18,473 nucleotides of DNA, from positions 58,393-76,865 of the forward strand of contig CAJUBE010000022.1 in the NCBI GenBank assembly GCA_910584725.1. The letters are read 5' to 3'. Position numbers and translations under genes: made by a program. The notes below the pieces were generated by a model that had not been told where the DNA came from, searched no databases, and saw only the letters and a list, made by a program, of their open reading frames with translations. Origin of the DNA: an uncultured Lachnospiraceae bacterium. GTDB lineage: Bacteria; Bacillota; Clostridia; Lachnospirales; Lachnospiraceae. Below, in pieces: positions 6,543 through 13,432 of the stretch (within the stretch, counting starts at the first letter, position 1; each line of letters opens with the position of its first letter).

Positions 6543-8862
6543 CCTGATTCCCATTTCGGCAAAGATTCACCGCAGGCAGACCCGCATGACAAGATGGTGC
6601 ATTGTGATTTCTGTCTTTTTAATCTCCACGATTTTCGGCATGGCGGATATGTTTTTACAGAGCCAGAAAAATCTGGCAATTATGACGGACGGCGCGTGGC
6701 ATGTGATGTTCCGGGAACTTACGCAGGAGCAGACGGCTCTGCTTGCCGCAAGACCCGAGGTGAAGAGTCTCACCCGCTATGCGGCAGCAAACTATAAGCT
6801 GGATATGGACTATAAAGTGGAAGGCGTGCAGACAGTCCTGTGCGGATTCGACGAATCCTTTTTTGAAATCTATCCGCAGGCGCGGCTCTCGGAAGGTGTT
6901 TTCCCGGCGGAAAACGGGGAGGCGCTTGTGACGGAGAGTATGCGGGAAAGGCAGGGGCTTTCCGTGGGAGACGAGGTGGTGGTGACGACGCCCGACAGTT
7001 CATTGACTTTCAGGGTCAGCGGTTTTGTGGAAGATACCTCCATGATGCTGAAGACGGATGCTTACGGCGTTTTTATGAATACGGAGACTTATCTGTCCTG
7101 CTTTCGGGAGGCAACGCTTTCGGAGGATTTTGCATATTATGTGGAGTTTGCGCCCCGGTGCAGGATACAGAAAACAATAGAAGATATATGCGGACAGATG
7201 CATATTCCAAGAGATAAGGCCAGCGAAAACGCTCGGCTGATGGGCACCATGATGCAGAGCGGTGACCAGTATATCTGGATGCTGTATGTAATCGCGCTCA
7301 TTCTGGCGGTGCTGGTAGCGGCTTCCGGCATGATGATGATTCTTGGCAGTATGAACAGCAGTGTGGCACAACGGACAGAATTTTTCGGGATGATGCGGTG
7401 TCTGGGCGCGACCGCAAAACAGGTGCGGTGCTATGTGCGCATGGAGGCGCTTTTCTGGTGCCTTAAGGCGGTTCCGATGGGACTTTTTGCAAGTATCGTG
7501 ACGGTGTGGGGGCTGTGCCGGATGCTGCAGGCGTTGACGCCTACATGGTTTTCGGAAATGCCGGTATTCGGCATCAGTCTGCCGGGTGTGTTTTTCGGTA
7601 TTCTGATCGGTCTGCTGACGGTGCTTGCGGCAAGCCGGACGCCTGCGCGTAAAGCGTCCGGGGTCTCGCCCCTGACAGCGGTTTCCGGCAATGCGGATAC
7701 GGTGTTTGCCGCAAAGCGGGCGGCGCATACGGGGCGGCTGCATGTGGAGACGGCGCTGGGGCTGCATCACGCGGCAGGCAGCAGGAAAAATCTGATTTTA
7801 CTGACGTCCTCCTTTGCTTTCAGTATCATTCTGTTTCTGGGATTCGGCATAGGGGTTACTTTTATGAAACACGCGATTGTGACGCTGCGGCCTTATACGC
7901 CGGACCTGTCCATTGTCAGTTCCGACAATTCCTGTGACATACCGGATTCGCTCTACCGGGAACTGAGAGAAAATGCACAGATTAAGCGGATTTTTGGGCG
8001 TCGCTTTGCCTACGATCTGCCGGCACGTATGCAGGGGGAGGAAAAAACGGTTATGCTGCTCTCTTATGAAGACTGCCAGTTTGGCTGGGCGGAGGATGAC
8101 CTGCGGCGGGGAGACATGGAAAGCGTCAGGGACGGAGAGGGTGTCCTTCTGGTGGAAAAGGCGGGATTTGAGACCAAGCCCGGAAGCGAAATAGAGTTGG
8201 AAACGAAAAAGGGAAAGCATCATGTGAAGATAGCCGGAACTCTCGGCTATGCGCCATTTGACAGCGGTGAGAATGTGGGCACGGTCATCTGTTCGGAAGA
8301 CCTGTTCCGGGAGCTGACAGGGGAAACGGGATACACGGTCCTGGATATCCAGCTGCAGGAGCAGTCGGATGATGTGGCGGAGGAGATTCGCAGCGCGGCG
8401 GGGGACGCGTACCGCTTTTCGGACAGCCGGAAAAGCAACAGGGAGACGAGGACGGTCTATTTTTCTTTCGCGCTGTTTGTCTATGGTTTTTTGGCAGTGG
8501 TTGCGCTGATTGCTGTCTTCAACATCATCAACAGCATCGGCATGAGCGTGTCTGCGAGAATGCGGCAGTACGGCGCCATGAGGGCGATCGGCATCAGTGT
8601 CAGGCAGTTACGGAACATGATCGCGGCGGAGACGTTCACGTATCTTGCGGGCGGGCTGGCGGAAGGGCTTTTATTGGGGCTGCCGCTCCACTATTATCTG
8701 TACCGGCAGGCGATTACCGCAAGATGGGGCGATGCGTGGCGTGCGCCGGTTATGGAATGCGCCGTGATCGCGGCGGTGATGATCATTTCCGCGGTGGCGG
8801 CGATGACCGGGCCGGTGCGGCGGATCCGGGAGATGTCGGTGGTGGAGACGATCGGTCTGTGA
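6526..8862 (+). CDS. ABC transporter permease with two FtsX-like domains
   Basis: 778 residues from ATG 6526, chosen because GGAGGG (6513-6518) lies 7 nt upstream. Other in-frame starts at 6511 (TTG) and 6520 (ATG) are too close to it. Membrane segments lie at about 24-44, 249-274, 310-332 and 348-369, then 423-446, 645-670, 700-720 and 743-761. This is the duplicated 4+4 layout of FtsX/MacB-like permeases in Gram-positive bacteria. Large soluble loops follow the first helix of each half (about 45-245 and 447-640). Cytoplasmic coupling segments are recognisable: AQRTEFFGMMRCLGAT in half 1 and ARMRQYGAMRAIGIS in half 2. It forms one transporter with the ATPase encoded just upstream and is probably under the OmpR regulator. 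It is not the 10-helix BceB layout, so the substrate class remains open: peptide antibiotic, lantibiotic or lipoprotein-related. Confidence 0.92.
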   Translation: MKNYLNLIPISAKIHRRQTRMTRWCIVISVFLISTIFGMADMFLQSQKNLAIMTDGAWHVMFRELTQEQTALLAARPEVKSLTRYAAANYKLDMDYKVEGVQTVLCGFDESFFEIYPQARLSEGVFPAENGEALVTESMRERQGLSVGDEVVVTTPDSSLTFRVSGFVEDTSMMLKTDAYGVFMNTETYLSCFREATLSEDFAYYVEFAPRCRIQKTIEDICGQMHIPRDKASENARLMGTMMQSGDQYIWMLYVIALILAVLVAASGMMMILGSMNSSVAQRTEFFGMMRCLGATAKQVRCYVRMEALFWCLKAVPMGLFASIVTVWGLCRMLQALTPTWFSEMPVFGISLPGVFFGILIGLLTVLAASRTPARKASGVSPLTAVSGNADTVFAAKRAAHTGRLHVETALGLHHAAGSRKNLILLTSSFAFSIILFLGFGIGVTFMKHAIVTLRPYTPDLSIVSSDNSCDIPDSLYRELRENAQIKRIFGRRFAYDLPARMQGEEKTVMLLSYEDCQFGWAEDDLRRGDMESVRDGEGVLLVEKAGFETKPGSEIELETKKGKHHVKIAGTLGYAPFDSGENVGTVICSEDLFRELTGETGYTVLDIQLQEQSDDVAEEIRSAAGDAYRFSDSRKSNRETRTVYFSFALFVYGFLAVVALIAVFNIINSIGMSVSARMRQYGAMRAIGISVRQLRNMIAAETFTYLAGGLAEGLLLGLPLHYYLYRQAITARWGDAWRAPVMECAVIAAVMIISAVAAMTGPVRRIREMSVVETIGL

Positions 8863-8879
8863 GCAGGACACTTGCCTTC

Positions 8880-8908
8880 TTGACAGGTGACTTTCGTTAT
8901 ATTATCAT
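8880..8908 (+). promoter_or_regulatory. Sigma-A-type promoter for the MarR-TSUP operon
   Basis: TTGACA (8880-8885), a 17-bp spacer and TATCAT (8903-8908) match the consensus at 11 of 12 positions. It starts only 18 bp after the permease stop codon, with no clear terminator between. Confidence 0.85.
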
Positions 8909-8911
8909 TTG

Positions 8912-8938
8912 TTCAAAATTGAAATATACAATTTTGAA
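8912..8938. promoter_or_regulatory. Perfect palindromic operator, probably for the adjacent MarR protein
   Basis: TTCAAAATTG (8912-8921) and CAATTTTGAA (8929-8938) are perfect 10-bp arms around a 7-bp AT spacer. The site begins 4 bp after the -10 box, over the expected transcription start, and ends 12 bp before the MarR gene. This is the normal place for autorepression by a dimeric MarR protein. Confidence 0.75.
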
Positions 8939-8950
8939 TTATAGGAGAAA

Positions 8951-9400
8951 ATGAAGAGGCGTCACATGAAAGCAAGTATAAAAAATGCGTGCAATCTTTT
9001 GCAGATATATAGCGAAAGGTGTAAACCTCTCTGCAAGGAAATCGGGATGCCGCAGACAGCTTTTGATATCCTGATGTTTTTGGCTAATAATCCTGAATTT
9101 GATACTGCCAGAGATATCGTTGAGACAAGGTATATCAAGGCGAATTTGGTATCTGTAAATGTAGAAAGTCTTGTGAGGGAGGGGTATCTGAAAAGGGAGG
9201 AAAGCCCCGGTGACAGGAGAAAGATCAGGCTTGTATGCACGGAGAAGGCATGGCCCGTTGTAGAGAGGGGCAGGCAGCTTCAGACACATTTTATGGACGA
9301 GCTGTTTCAGAATGTAGATGGGCGGCTTAAGGATGATTTTTTTCAGGTGTTGGGTATTATGGAAGCGAATCTTAAGGTAATGCAGGAAGGGCGGGAGTAA
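8951..9400 (+). CDS. MarR-family transcriptional regulator
   Basis: 149 residues, normal for the family. The centre is a winged helix: a helix-turn-helix around TARDIVETRYIKANLVSVNV, then the SLVREGYLKREESPGDRRKI segment with the DRR wing motif. The flanking helices (about 8-30 and 112-145) would form the dimer interface. ATG 8951 is close to its AGGAG (3 nt spacing). An in-frame ATG at 8966, with AGAGG 6 nt upstream, is an alternative start giving 144 residues. The TSUP gene starts 1 nt after the stop codon, so both form an operon under the palindromic operator at 8912-8938. Several Cys residues (about 14, 24, 28, 97) could allow redox or reactive-sulfur sensing, but no known Cys-pair motif is established here. 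Confidence 0.9.
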   Translation: MKRRHMKASIKNACNLLQIYSERCKPLCKEIGMPQTAFDILMFLANNPEFDTARDIVETRYIKANLVSVNVESLVREGYLKREESPGDRRKIRLVCTEKAWPVVERGRQLQTHFMDELFQNVDGRLKDDFFQVLGIMEANLKVMQEGRE

Positions 9401-9401
9401 G

Positions 9402-10187
9402 ATGAAATGGCTGTGGATGACGGTGGTGACTTTTTTTGCGGGAATGGGGGCAGGTCTGGGAACCGGGTTTGCCGGAATGAGCGCGGCGGCGGTGATCAGT
9501 CCCATGCTGATTACTTTTCTTGGCATGGATTCCTACATGGCGGTGGGGATCGCCTTATCTTCAGATGTGCTTGCCAGCGCGGTATCGGCATACACTTACG
9601 GAAAGAATAAGAATCTGGATATCAGAAACGGTCTGATTATGATGGGGAGCGTGCTTGTTTTTACGGTGGTGGGCAGTTATGTGGCGAGCCTGATCCCGCC
9701 GGCGACGATGGGCGGATTCTCCGTGTTTATGACCTTTTTGCTCGGCATTAAATTTATCGTAAAGCCCGTTATGACCACGAAGGAAGCGATGGGGGAGGTC
9801 GCGGCGAAGAAGCGGGCGGTGCAGTCCCTCATTGCCGGTGTGATGATCGGCTTTATCTGCGGTTTTATCGGCGCGGGCGGCGGCATGATGATGCTGCTGA
9901 TTTTAACGTCAGTCCTGCACTATGAATTGAAGACTGCAGTCGGCACCAGCGTGTTTATCATGGCGTTTACCGCCTTTACGGGGGCGGCGTCACACTTTGC
10001 CATAGGCGGGATGCCGGACTGGCCGGTGTGGATACTGTGCGTGGCCTTTACCTTTATCTGGGCGAGGATCGCGGCGGTTTTCGCCAACAAGGCGGAGCCA
10101 AAGACGCTGAACCGGGCGACGGGCATTGTGCTGGTGGTGCTGGGGGTTGTGGTGCTGGGATTTCAGTTTTTGACGAGGGCGTCGTAG
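9402..10187 (+). CDS. TSUP/TauE/SafE-family membrane transporter (sulfite or organosulfonate exporter type)
   Basis: 261 residues with about eight hydrophobic helices in two homologous halves. Half 1 opens with GAGLGTGFAGMSAAAVISPM and half 2 with GFIGAGGGMMML followed by LKTAVGTSVFIMAFTAFTGA. These two glycine-rich entries and the AVGTS motif are the hallmarks of the TauE/TSUP family. The family moves sulfite, sulfoacetate, thiosulfate or related anions across the cytoplasmic membrane; the exact substrate cannot be read from the sequence. The ATG lies 1 nt after the MarR stop codon, indicating translational coupling and control by that repressor. A MarR-controlled exporter suggests induction by its substrate or a related toxic anion (inference). 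Confidence 0.9.
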   Translation: MKWLWMTVVTFFAGMGAGLGTGFAGMSAAAVISPMLITFLGMDSYMAVGIALSSDVLASAVSAYTYGKNKNLDIRNGLIMMGSVLVFTVVGSYVASLIPPATMGGFSVFMTFLLGIKFIVKPVMTTKEAMGEVAAKKRAVQSLIAGVMIGFICGFIGAGGGMMMLLILTSVLHYELKTAVGTSVFIMAFTAFTGAASHFAIGGMPDWPVWILCVAFTFIWARIAAVFANKAEPKTLNRATGIVLVVLGVVVLGFQFLTRAS

Positions 10188-10206
10188 CCTGGGCGGCTGT
10201 TTTTTT
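10186..10206 (+). terminator. Short terminator after the TSUP gene
   Basis: AGCC (10186-10189) pairs with GGCT (10195-10198) and is followed by seven T (10200-10206). The stem is short but the T-run is strong. It overlaps the stop codon. Confidence 0.55.
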
Positions 10207-10219
10207 GCGGCTTTTATAT

Positions 10220-10261
10220 AGCGTCTGCCGTTACCGAAAAAGCCTGGTTTTGGCAGACGCT
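10220..10261. terminator. Inverted repeat between two convergent genes
   Basis: AGCGTCTGCC (10220-10229) and GGCAGACGCT (10252-10261) are perfect 10-bp arms around a 22-nt loop, midway between the convergent TSUP gene and the minus-strand gene. It probably acts as a transcription barrier for one or both, although neither side has a long T-run directly after the stem. Confidence 0.55.
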
Positions 10262-10282
10262 GAAAAGGGGATCGCGGTTATG

Positions 10283-11947
10283 TTAGCTGATTTTCCCTGA
10301 TGTCTGAATGACTTTCACTTCCAACAGCTCGTCCGTGGTGCCGCGGGCGGCGTCTTTTACTCTGTAAATCTGTAAAACAGCCAGCCGTTCTTTCTTTTCC
10401 ACATATTCATCTACGGAAACAAAGACTTCGGAGAGCTCTCCGCTGCCGACAGCCCGGTCAACTCTGATCCACGAAGGATTGTTTGCTAACCGGATTTGAA
10501 AACTTCCCTGTACGGCGATTTGCAGCTTCTGGGTACCGCCCGCATTGTCAAACATCAGGCTCTTTTTGTCTACGCCAAGGAGAGGCGGCATATGGAAGGT
10601 AATGGTATAGGAAGCGCTGTTTGACTGCCCGTTTGTACACTTTCCGGGGATGTCCTTGCAGGGCTGCGAGCCGCTGTAGCGCGAGATCGTGTTCATAATG
10701 CCGATGCCGGTATCTGACTGAAAGCTCTTATAAACGTCTCTTTTTCTCGTGTCAAATTTCCATACCCATGCGTTAACCGGCGAAAATACAGAGCAGGAGA
10801 GTGTAGCAGGGTCGTGCAGACACTGCCATTTCCCGGCTGCCATATTTTTTTCTGCATGCTTGAACTGATATTTCCATTCAGCGGAATGGCTGTTCTGGCT
10901 CAGGGAGGTGCCTTTACAGGTGCAGTCCTGCACTTCAAAGGAATAGGAAGAATCAAAGCCTGCGCCGACAGAGAAGGATGCGCTGCCTTTGGATTCGCCG
11001 CCAGTCGATTCAAATCCTATGCTGCCGCCGAGCTGTAACGACTCGGAAATGGTGTATGTTGTGGTTCCGTTAATTGCCTGGGGCTCCGCATAAACCAGCT
11101 GGGCATCCACGGAGCTTTCGCCGGGAGGAGTAGGGATGTAGTTCTTCATCGTATAGTAATCCACATAATTCAGACAGACTTCCCCCTGTCCCACATACCA
11201 GGAATCGCCGTCAATAGATACCCTTGTGCCCGCCCAATATTTTCGGTAGTCTTTGGCACCGTTCAGAATCCCTGTCTGCTGTATGAAGAACCAGTCTTCA
11301 CCGCCGGATACCGACGTGCCTTTATATTTGTGGCAGGATACCATATAGTAGCTGACAGAACAAGGCTTGCCCATCAAGGAGAAAGACTTGGTTACCACAT
11401 GTTGGCGTGCGAGAGTGGCGAGATTGACATCAGAACCGGACAGCTCCAACGCGTCGGAAGCTCTCAGCCGTAAACTTTCTAAGACGGGTGTCTCTAATTC
11501 CTGTTTGTCTTCCATAAAGTCGGACATGTTCCTGGAGAGCAGCTCAGGGTCTTTCTCATGCGCTTCCAAAACATAGCAGATTCCGTCCCCGGTCATTTTC
11601 AGACCAAACAGGCTGTAGCCGGTCACTTTGTTATCCGCCTTGAAGTATTCGCGCCCTTCCAGCCTCGCATAAACGGTATTGATTTCATTGTTGGTCGGCT
11701 CATAGAGGATGATATGTTGATTTGCGCGGTAAATTTGTTCAAGGGTCTCAAGAACCGCCTCATCCAGAATATTGATGTTGTTGCACAGAATAATGATCGG
11801 GGCGGCAGATGCGTCCGTAAGATCCGCATCGAAGTCAATGATCTGAATTTGGGCTTCCAGGGTCTCGGCAAGGTCAGCCATCGTTTCTTCCAGCGCGATA
11901 TTTTCTGACATAGGTTCGTTACTGATAAAAATTCTTTTTTCCGACAT
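10283..11947 (-). CDS. Putative leukocidin-like beta-pore-forming protein with C-terminal BACON-like domain
   Basis: 554 residues from the ATG whose codon ends at 11947, chosen because AGGAGG lies 4 nt upstream; an upstream in-frame ATG at 12007 has no ribosome-binding site. There is no signal peptide. Residues 1-140 look like an alpha/beta domain (strands IQIIDFD, PIIILCN, HIILYEP) that I cannot name. Residues about 185-450 are beta-rich; the stretch 296-341 alternates small and polar residues (YTISESLQLGGSIGFES, then GSASFSVGAGF), as the stem region of leukocidin/cytolysin beta-barrel toxins does. FSPVNAWVWKF (388-398) also fits that group. Residues about 458-551 resemble a BACON domain (SLMFDNAGG, PSWIRV, LEVKVIQTSG). 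Eleven Cys are present, including C342-x-C344. The role could be a secreted toxin without classical export, or an intracellular effector. Family assignment is by motif recall only. Confidence 0.6.
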   Translation of the reverse strand: MSEKRIFISNEPMSENIALEETMADLAETLEAQIQIIDFDADLTDASAAPIIILCNNINILDEAVLETLEQIYRANQHIILYEPTNNEINTVYARLEGREYFKADNKVTGYSLFGLKMTGDGICYVLEAHEKDPELLSRNMSDFMEDKQELETPVLESLRLRASDALELSGSDVNLATLARQHVVTKSFSLMGKPCSVSYYMVSCHKYKGTSVSGGEDWFFIQQTGILNGAKDYRKYWAGTRVSIDGDSWYVGQGEVCLNYVDYYTMKNYIPTPPGESSVDAQLVYAEPQAINGTTTYTISESLQLGGSIGFESTGGESKGSASFSVGAGFDSSYSFEVQDCTCKGTSLSQNSHSAEWKYQFKHAEKNMAAGKWQCLHDPATLSCSVFSPVNAWVWKFDTRKRDVYKSFQSDTGIGIMNTISRYSGSQPCKDIPGKCTNGQSNSASYTITFHMPPLLGVDKKSLMFDNAGGTQKLQIAVQGSFQIRLANNPSWIRVDRAVGSGELSEVFVSVDEYVEKKERLAVLQIYRVKDAARGTTDELLEVKVIQTSGKIS

Positions 11948-11960
11948 GCGTCCTCCTTTT

Positions 11961-11977
11961 CCGGCTGATAAAGCCGG
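11961..11977 (-). promoter_or_regulatory. Hairpin directly upstream of the ribosome-binding site
   Basis: On the minus-strand transcript CCGGCT, a 5-nt loop and AGCCGG form a stable hairpin (11977-11961) ending 4 nt before the AAAAGGAGG of the pore-forming-like gene. It may stabilise the mRNA or tune translation. Confidence 0.5.
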
Positions 11978-12030
11978 CAGCATAAATAGGTTGTTGACAG
12001 AATCCATTTTACAGCGACCGCTTTATGAGT

Positions 12031-12039
12031 ATTATAGCA
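12031..12039 (-). promoter_or_regulatory. Extended -10 promoter of the pore-forming-like gene
   Basis: The minus strand reads TGC-TATAAT (12039-12031), a perfect -10 with the TGn extension. No good -35 box exists. The position where it would be is occupied by the right half of the 12051-12074 palindrome, which suggests activator or repressor control. Confidence 0.7.
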
Positions 12040-12050
12040 TGGGAAAATAG

Positions 12051-12074
12051 CAATTAAGCCTGACGGCTTAATTG
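12051..12074. promoter_or_regulatory. Perfect palindrome overlapping the -35 region of the pore-forming-like gene
   Basis: CAATTAAGCC (12051-12060), TGAC, GGCTTAATTG (12065-12074). The arms are perfect over 10 bp. The palindrome sits 14 bp upstream of the minus-strand -10 box, just where a regulator would replace or block the -35 contact. It lies between the gene and the AraC remnant. Confidence 0.65.
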
Positions 12075-12100
12075 TATTGGAATAGCAATGTCAAGCAGTA

Positions 12101-12421
12101 TTATTGACAGGAGTCAGGGAGCGCCTGCTCTTTTATGCTCCGCATGGTGCAGCTCTGCTTTCTTTTCCGATATTCCTTTGCGCTGCAGCCGAAGTTTTTT
12201 TCAAACATCCGGTTCAGATAGCGGCTGCTGGAAAAGCCGGATTCCATACAGATGTCGAGAAGGCTTAAGGCTGTCTGTGACAGAAGCCGAAGCGCATGGT
12301 CAAACCGTGTGTTGTTTGGATATTCCTGGAACGAGATGCCCAGCATTTTGCGGATGAAATGTGAGGCGTGGCAGGCGGTGATGTGCTCCTGTCCTGCGAT
12401 TTCTTCCAGTGAAATCTGCTC
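12101..12421 (-). pseudogene. Remnant of an AraC/XylS-family regulator (C-terminal DNA-binding part only)
   Basis: Read on the minus strand from 12421 to the TAA at 12101-12103. The first helix-turn-helix is visible as ISLEEIAGQEHITACHASHF followed by IRKMLGISFQEY. The second is ALSLLDICMESGFSSSRYLNRMFEKNFGCSAKEYRKRK. Together they make the normal two-motif AraC DNA-binding domain of about 100 residues. An intact regulator should have 150-200 more N-terminal residues, but upstream of 12421 the frame changes into sequence with no AraC character and hits a stop at 12500-12502, with no start codon and ribosome-binding site in front. It is therefore a truncated gene. It lies upstream of, and on the same strand as, the pore-forming-like gene, so it may be what is left of that gene's regulator. 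Confidence 0.75.
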
Positions 12422-12590
12422 TCGTCCATATCCATGGCGGCGCGGGATGCCATGAAGGAGAATGTAAAAGAGGCGATGAAAATGTTTGCCCTGGAGTGAT
12501 CATGTATTATACGGAAAGTGGCAAAGGACGTCGGCATTTATTGCGACTTTAGCAAATGCGCGGTACGGACAATAACAGTTGAAAAATTAT
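12422..12590. other. Gene debris and spacer
   Basis: No intact gene. On the plus strand a frame from about 12425 to the TGA at 12494-12496 reads MAARDAMKENVKEAM then KMFALE, with codon use like the neighbours. It may be the tail of another lost gene joined to the AraC remnant. Bases 12500-12590 show nothing recognisable. Confidence 0.35.
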
Positions 12591-12625
12591 GGGCTGTCAA
12601 GGTTTTATAGATCGCTTGACAGCCC
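12591..12625. terminator. Strong hairpin, terminator-like
   Basis: GGGCTGTCAAG (12591-12601) and CTTGACAGCCC (12615-12625) are perfect 11-bp arms around a 13-nt loop, followed by a T-rich stretch (12628-12639). The right arm contains the -35 box of the next promoter, so one DNA segment serves as hairpin arm and promoter element. Confidence 0.65.
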
Positions 12626-12644
12626 GTTATCTTTTCTTTATAAT
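12616..12644 (+). promoter_or_regulatory. Full-consensus promoter of the TetR gene
   Basis: TTGACA (12616-12621), a 17-bp spacer and TATAAT (12639-12644) match the sigma-A consensus at all 12 positions with ideal spacing. Such a strong promoter in front of a repressor usually implies tight autorepression. Confidence 0.9.
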
Positions 12645-12645
12645 A

Positions 12646-12668
12646 ATTAATGACTAACGGTCAATAAT
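12646..12668. promoter_or_regulatory. TetR-type operator
   Basis: ATTAATGAC (12646-12654), TAACG, GTCAATAAT (12660-12668). Eight of nine arm positions are symmetric. It begins one base after the -10 box, covering the transcription start, and precedes the TetR gene by 21 bp. The core TGAC-N5-GTCA is a common form for TetR-family sites. Confidence 0.75.
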
Positions 12669-12689
12669 AAATCAGTGATGGAGACAAAA

Positions 12690-13340
12690 ATGGCAAGACC
12701 AGTGAAAAAACAGCCTGAGGAATGGGAAAGAGAAATTCTGGATGCGGCAAAATTCTTATTTTTGTCAAAGGGCTATGAGGAGACTTCCGTGTCCGATATC
12801 ATGGAGCGCGCCGGGGGCGCGAAGGGGATGTTTTACCGTTTCTTTGAGAGCAAGGAGAAAGTGATGCAGGCACTGGGTGATCGTATGTTTCTGGAGAACA
12901 ATCCCTTCGAGGCGGTCAGGGCGCGCACGGACTTAAACGGTCTGCAGAAAATCCGGGAAGTGCTTGCCATGGACAGGGCGGACGGGGAGCGGGAGGCGGT
13001 CAGCGCACAGGCGGTTTCCATCTTAAAGGACCCGCGGATTCTGGCGGCGGCGGTGGAGGCGAACAGACGGGTGCTGACGCCCCTGTGGTTTGCGCTGATC
13101 GAGGAGGGCAGGCGCGACGGCTCCATCCGGACCGAGTATGCGAGGGAGCTTTCGGAACTGCTCCCCCTCGTCAATTTCTGGCTGATGCCCTCGGTGTTTC
13201 CGGCTGACGCGGAGGAGATTATGCACAAATGCAAATTTGTGGCGAAGGTGTTGGCGGACATGGGGCTGCCTGTGGCGGATGAGGAGATGTTTGGGCGGAC
13301 GGAGAGGCTACTTGGGCAGAGTGAAAAATGGGATAAGTAG
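12690..13340 (+). CDS. TetR/AcrR-family transcriptional repressor
   Basis: 216 residues from ATG 12690, preceded by GGAGA at 5 nt. A GTG at 12675 and an ATG at 12678 in frame are less well placed. The N-terminal DNA-binding domain (about 8-55) has the family pattern: REILDAAKFLFLSKGYEETS, then VSDIMERAGGAKGMFYRFFE and SKEKVM. The C-terminal domain (about 70-216) is helical and would bind the inducer; it shows no recognised subfamily signature. The MFS pump gene follows 92 bp downstream on the same strand, so the protein most likely represses itself and the pump and responds to a pump substrate. The palindrome at 12646-12668 is its probable site. Confidence 0.92.
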   Translation: MARPVKKQPEEWEREILDAAKFLFLSKGYEETSVSDIMERAGGAKGMFYRFFESKEKVMQALGDRMFLENNPFEAVRARTDLNGLQKIREVLAMDRADGEREAVSAQAVSILKDPRILAAAVEANRRVLTPLWFALIEEGRRDGSIRTEYARELSELLPLVNFWLMPSVFPADAEEIMHKCKFVAKVLADMGLPVADEEMFGRTERLLGQSEKWDK

Positions 13341-13432
13341 TTTATTAGAAAATTCCGTCACTTAATGCGAAGTTGGAAGTACGAAGTCTTGCATAAGATG
13401 TCTGTTTTCAGAAGGGAATGATAAAATAAATT

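Noticed and set aside
12265..12537. Open minus-strand frame giving a 90-residue protein over the AraC remnant
   Set aside because: It is out of frame with the clear AraC helix-turn-helix sequence and shows no coding character of its own.
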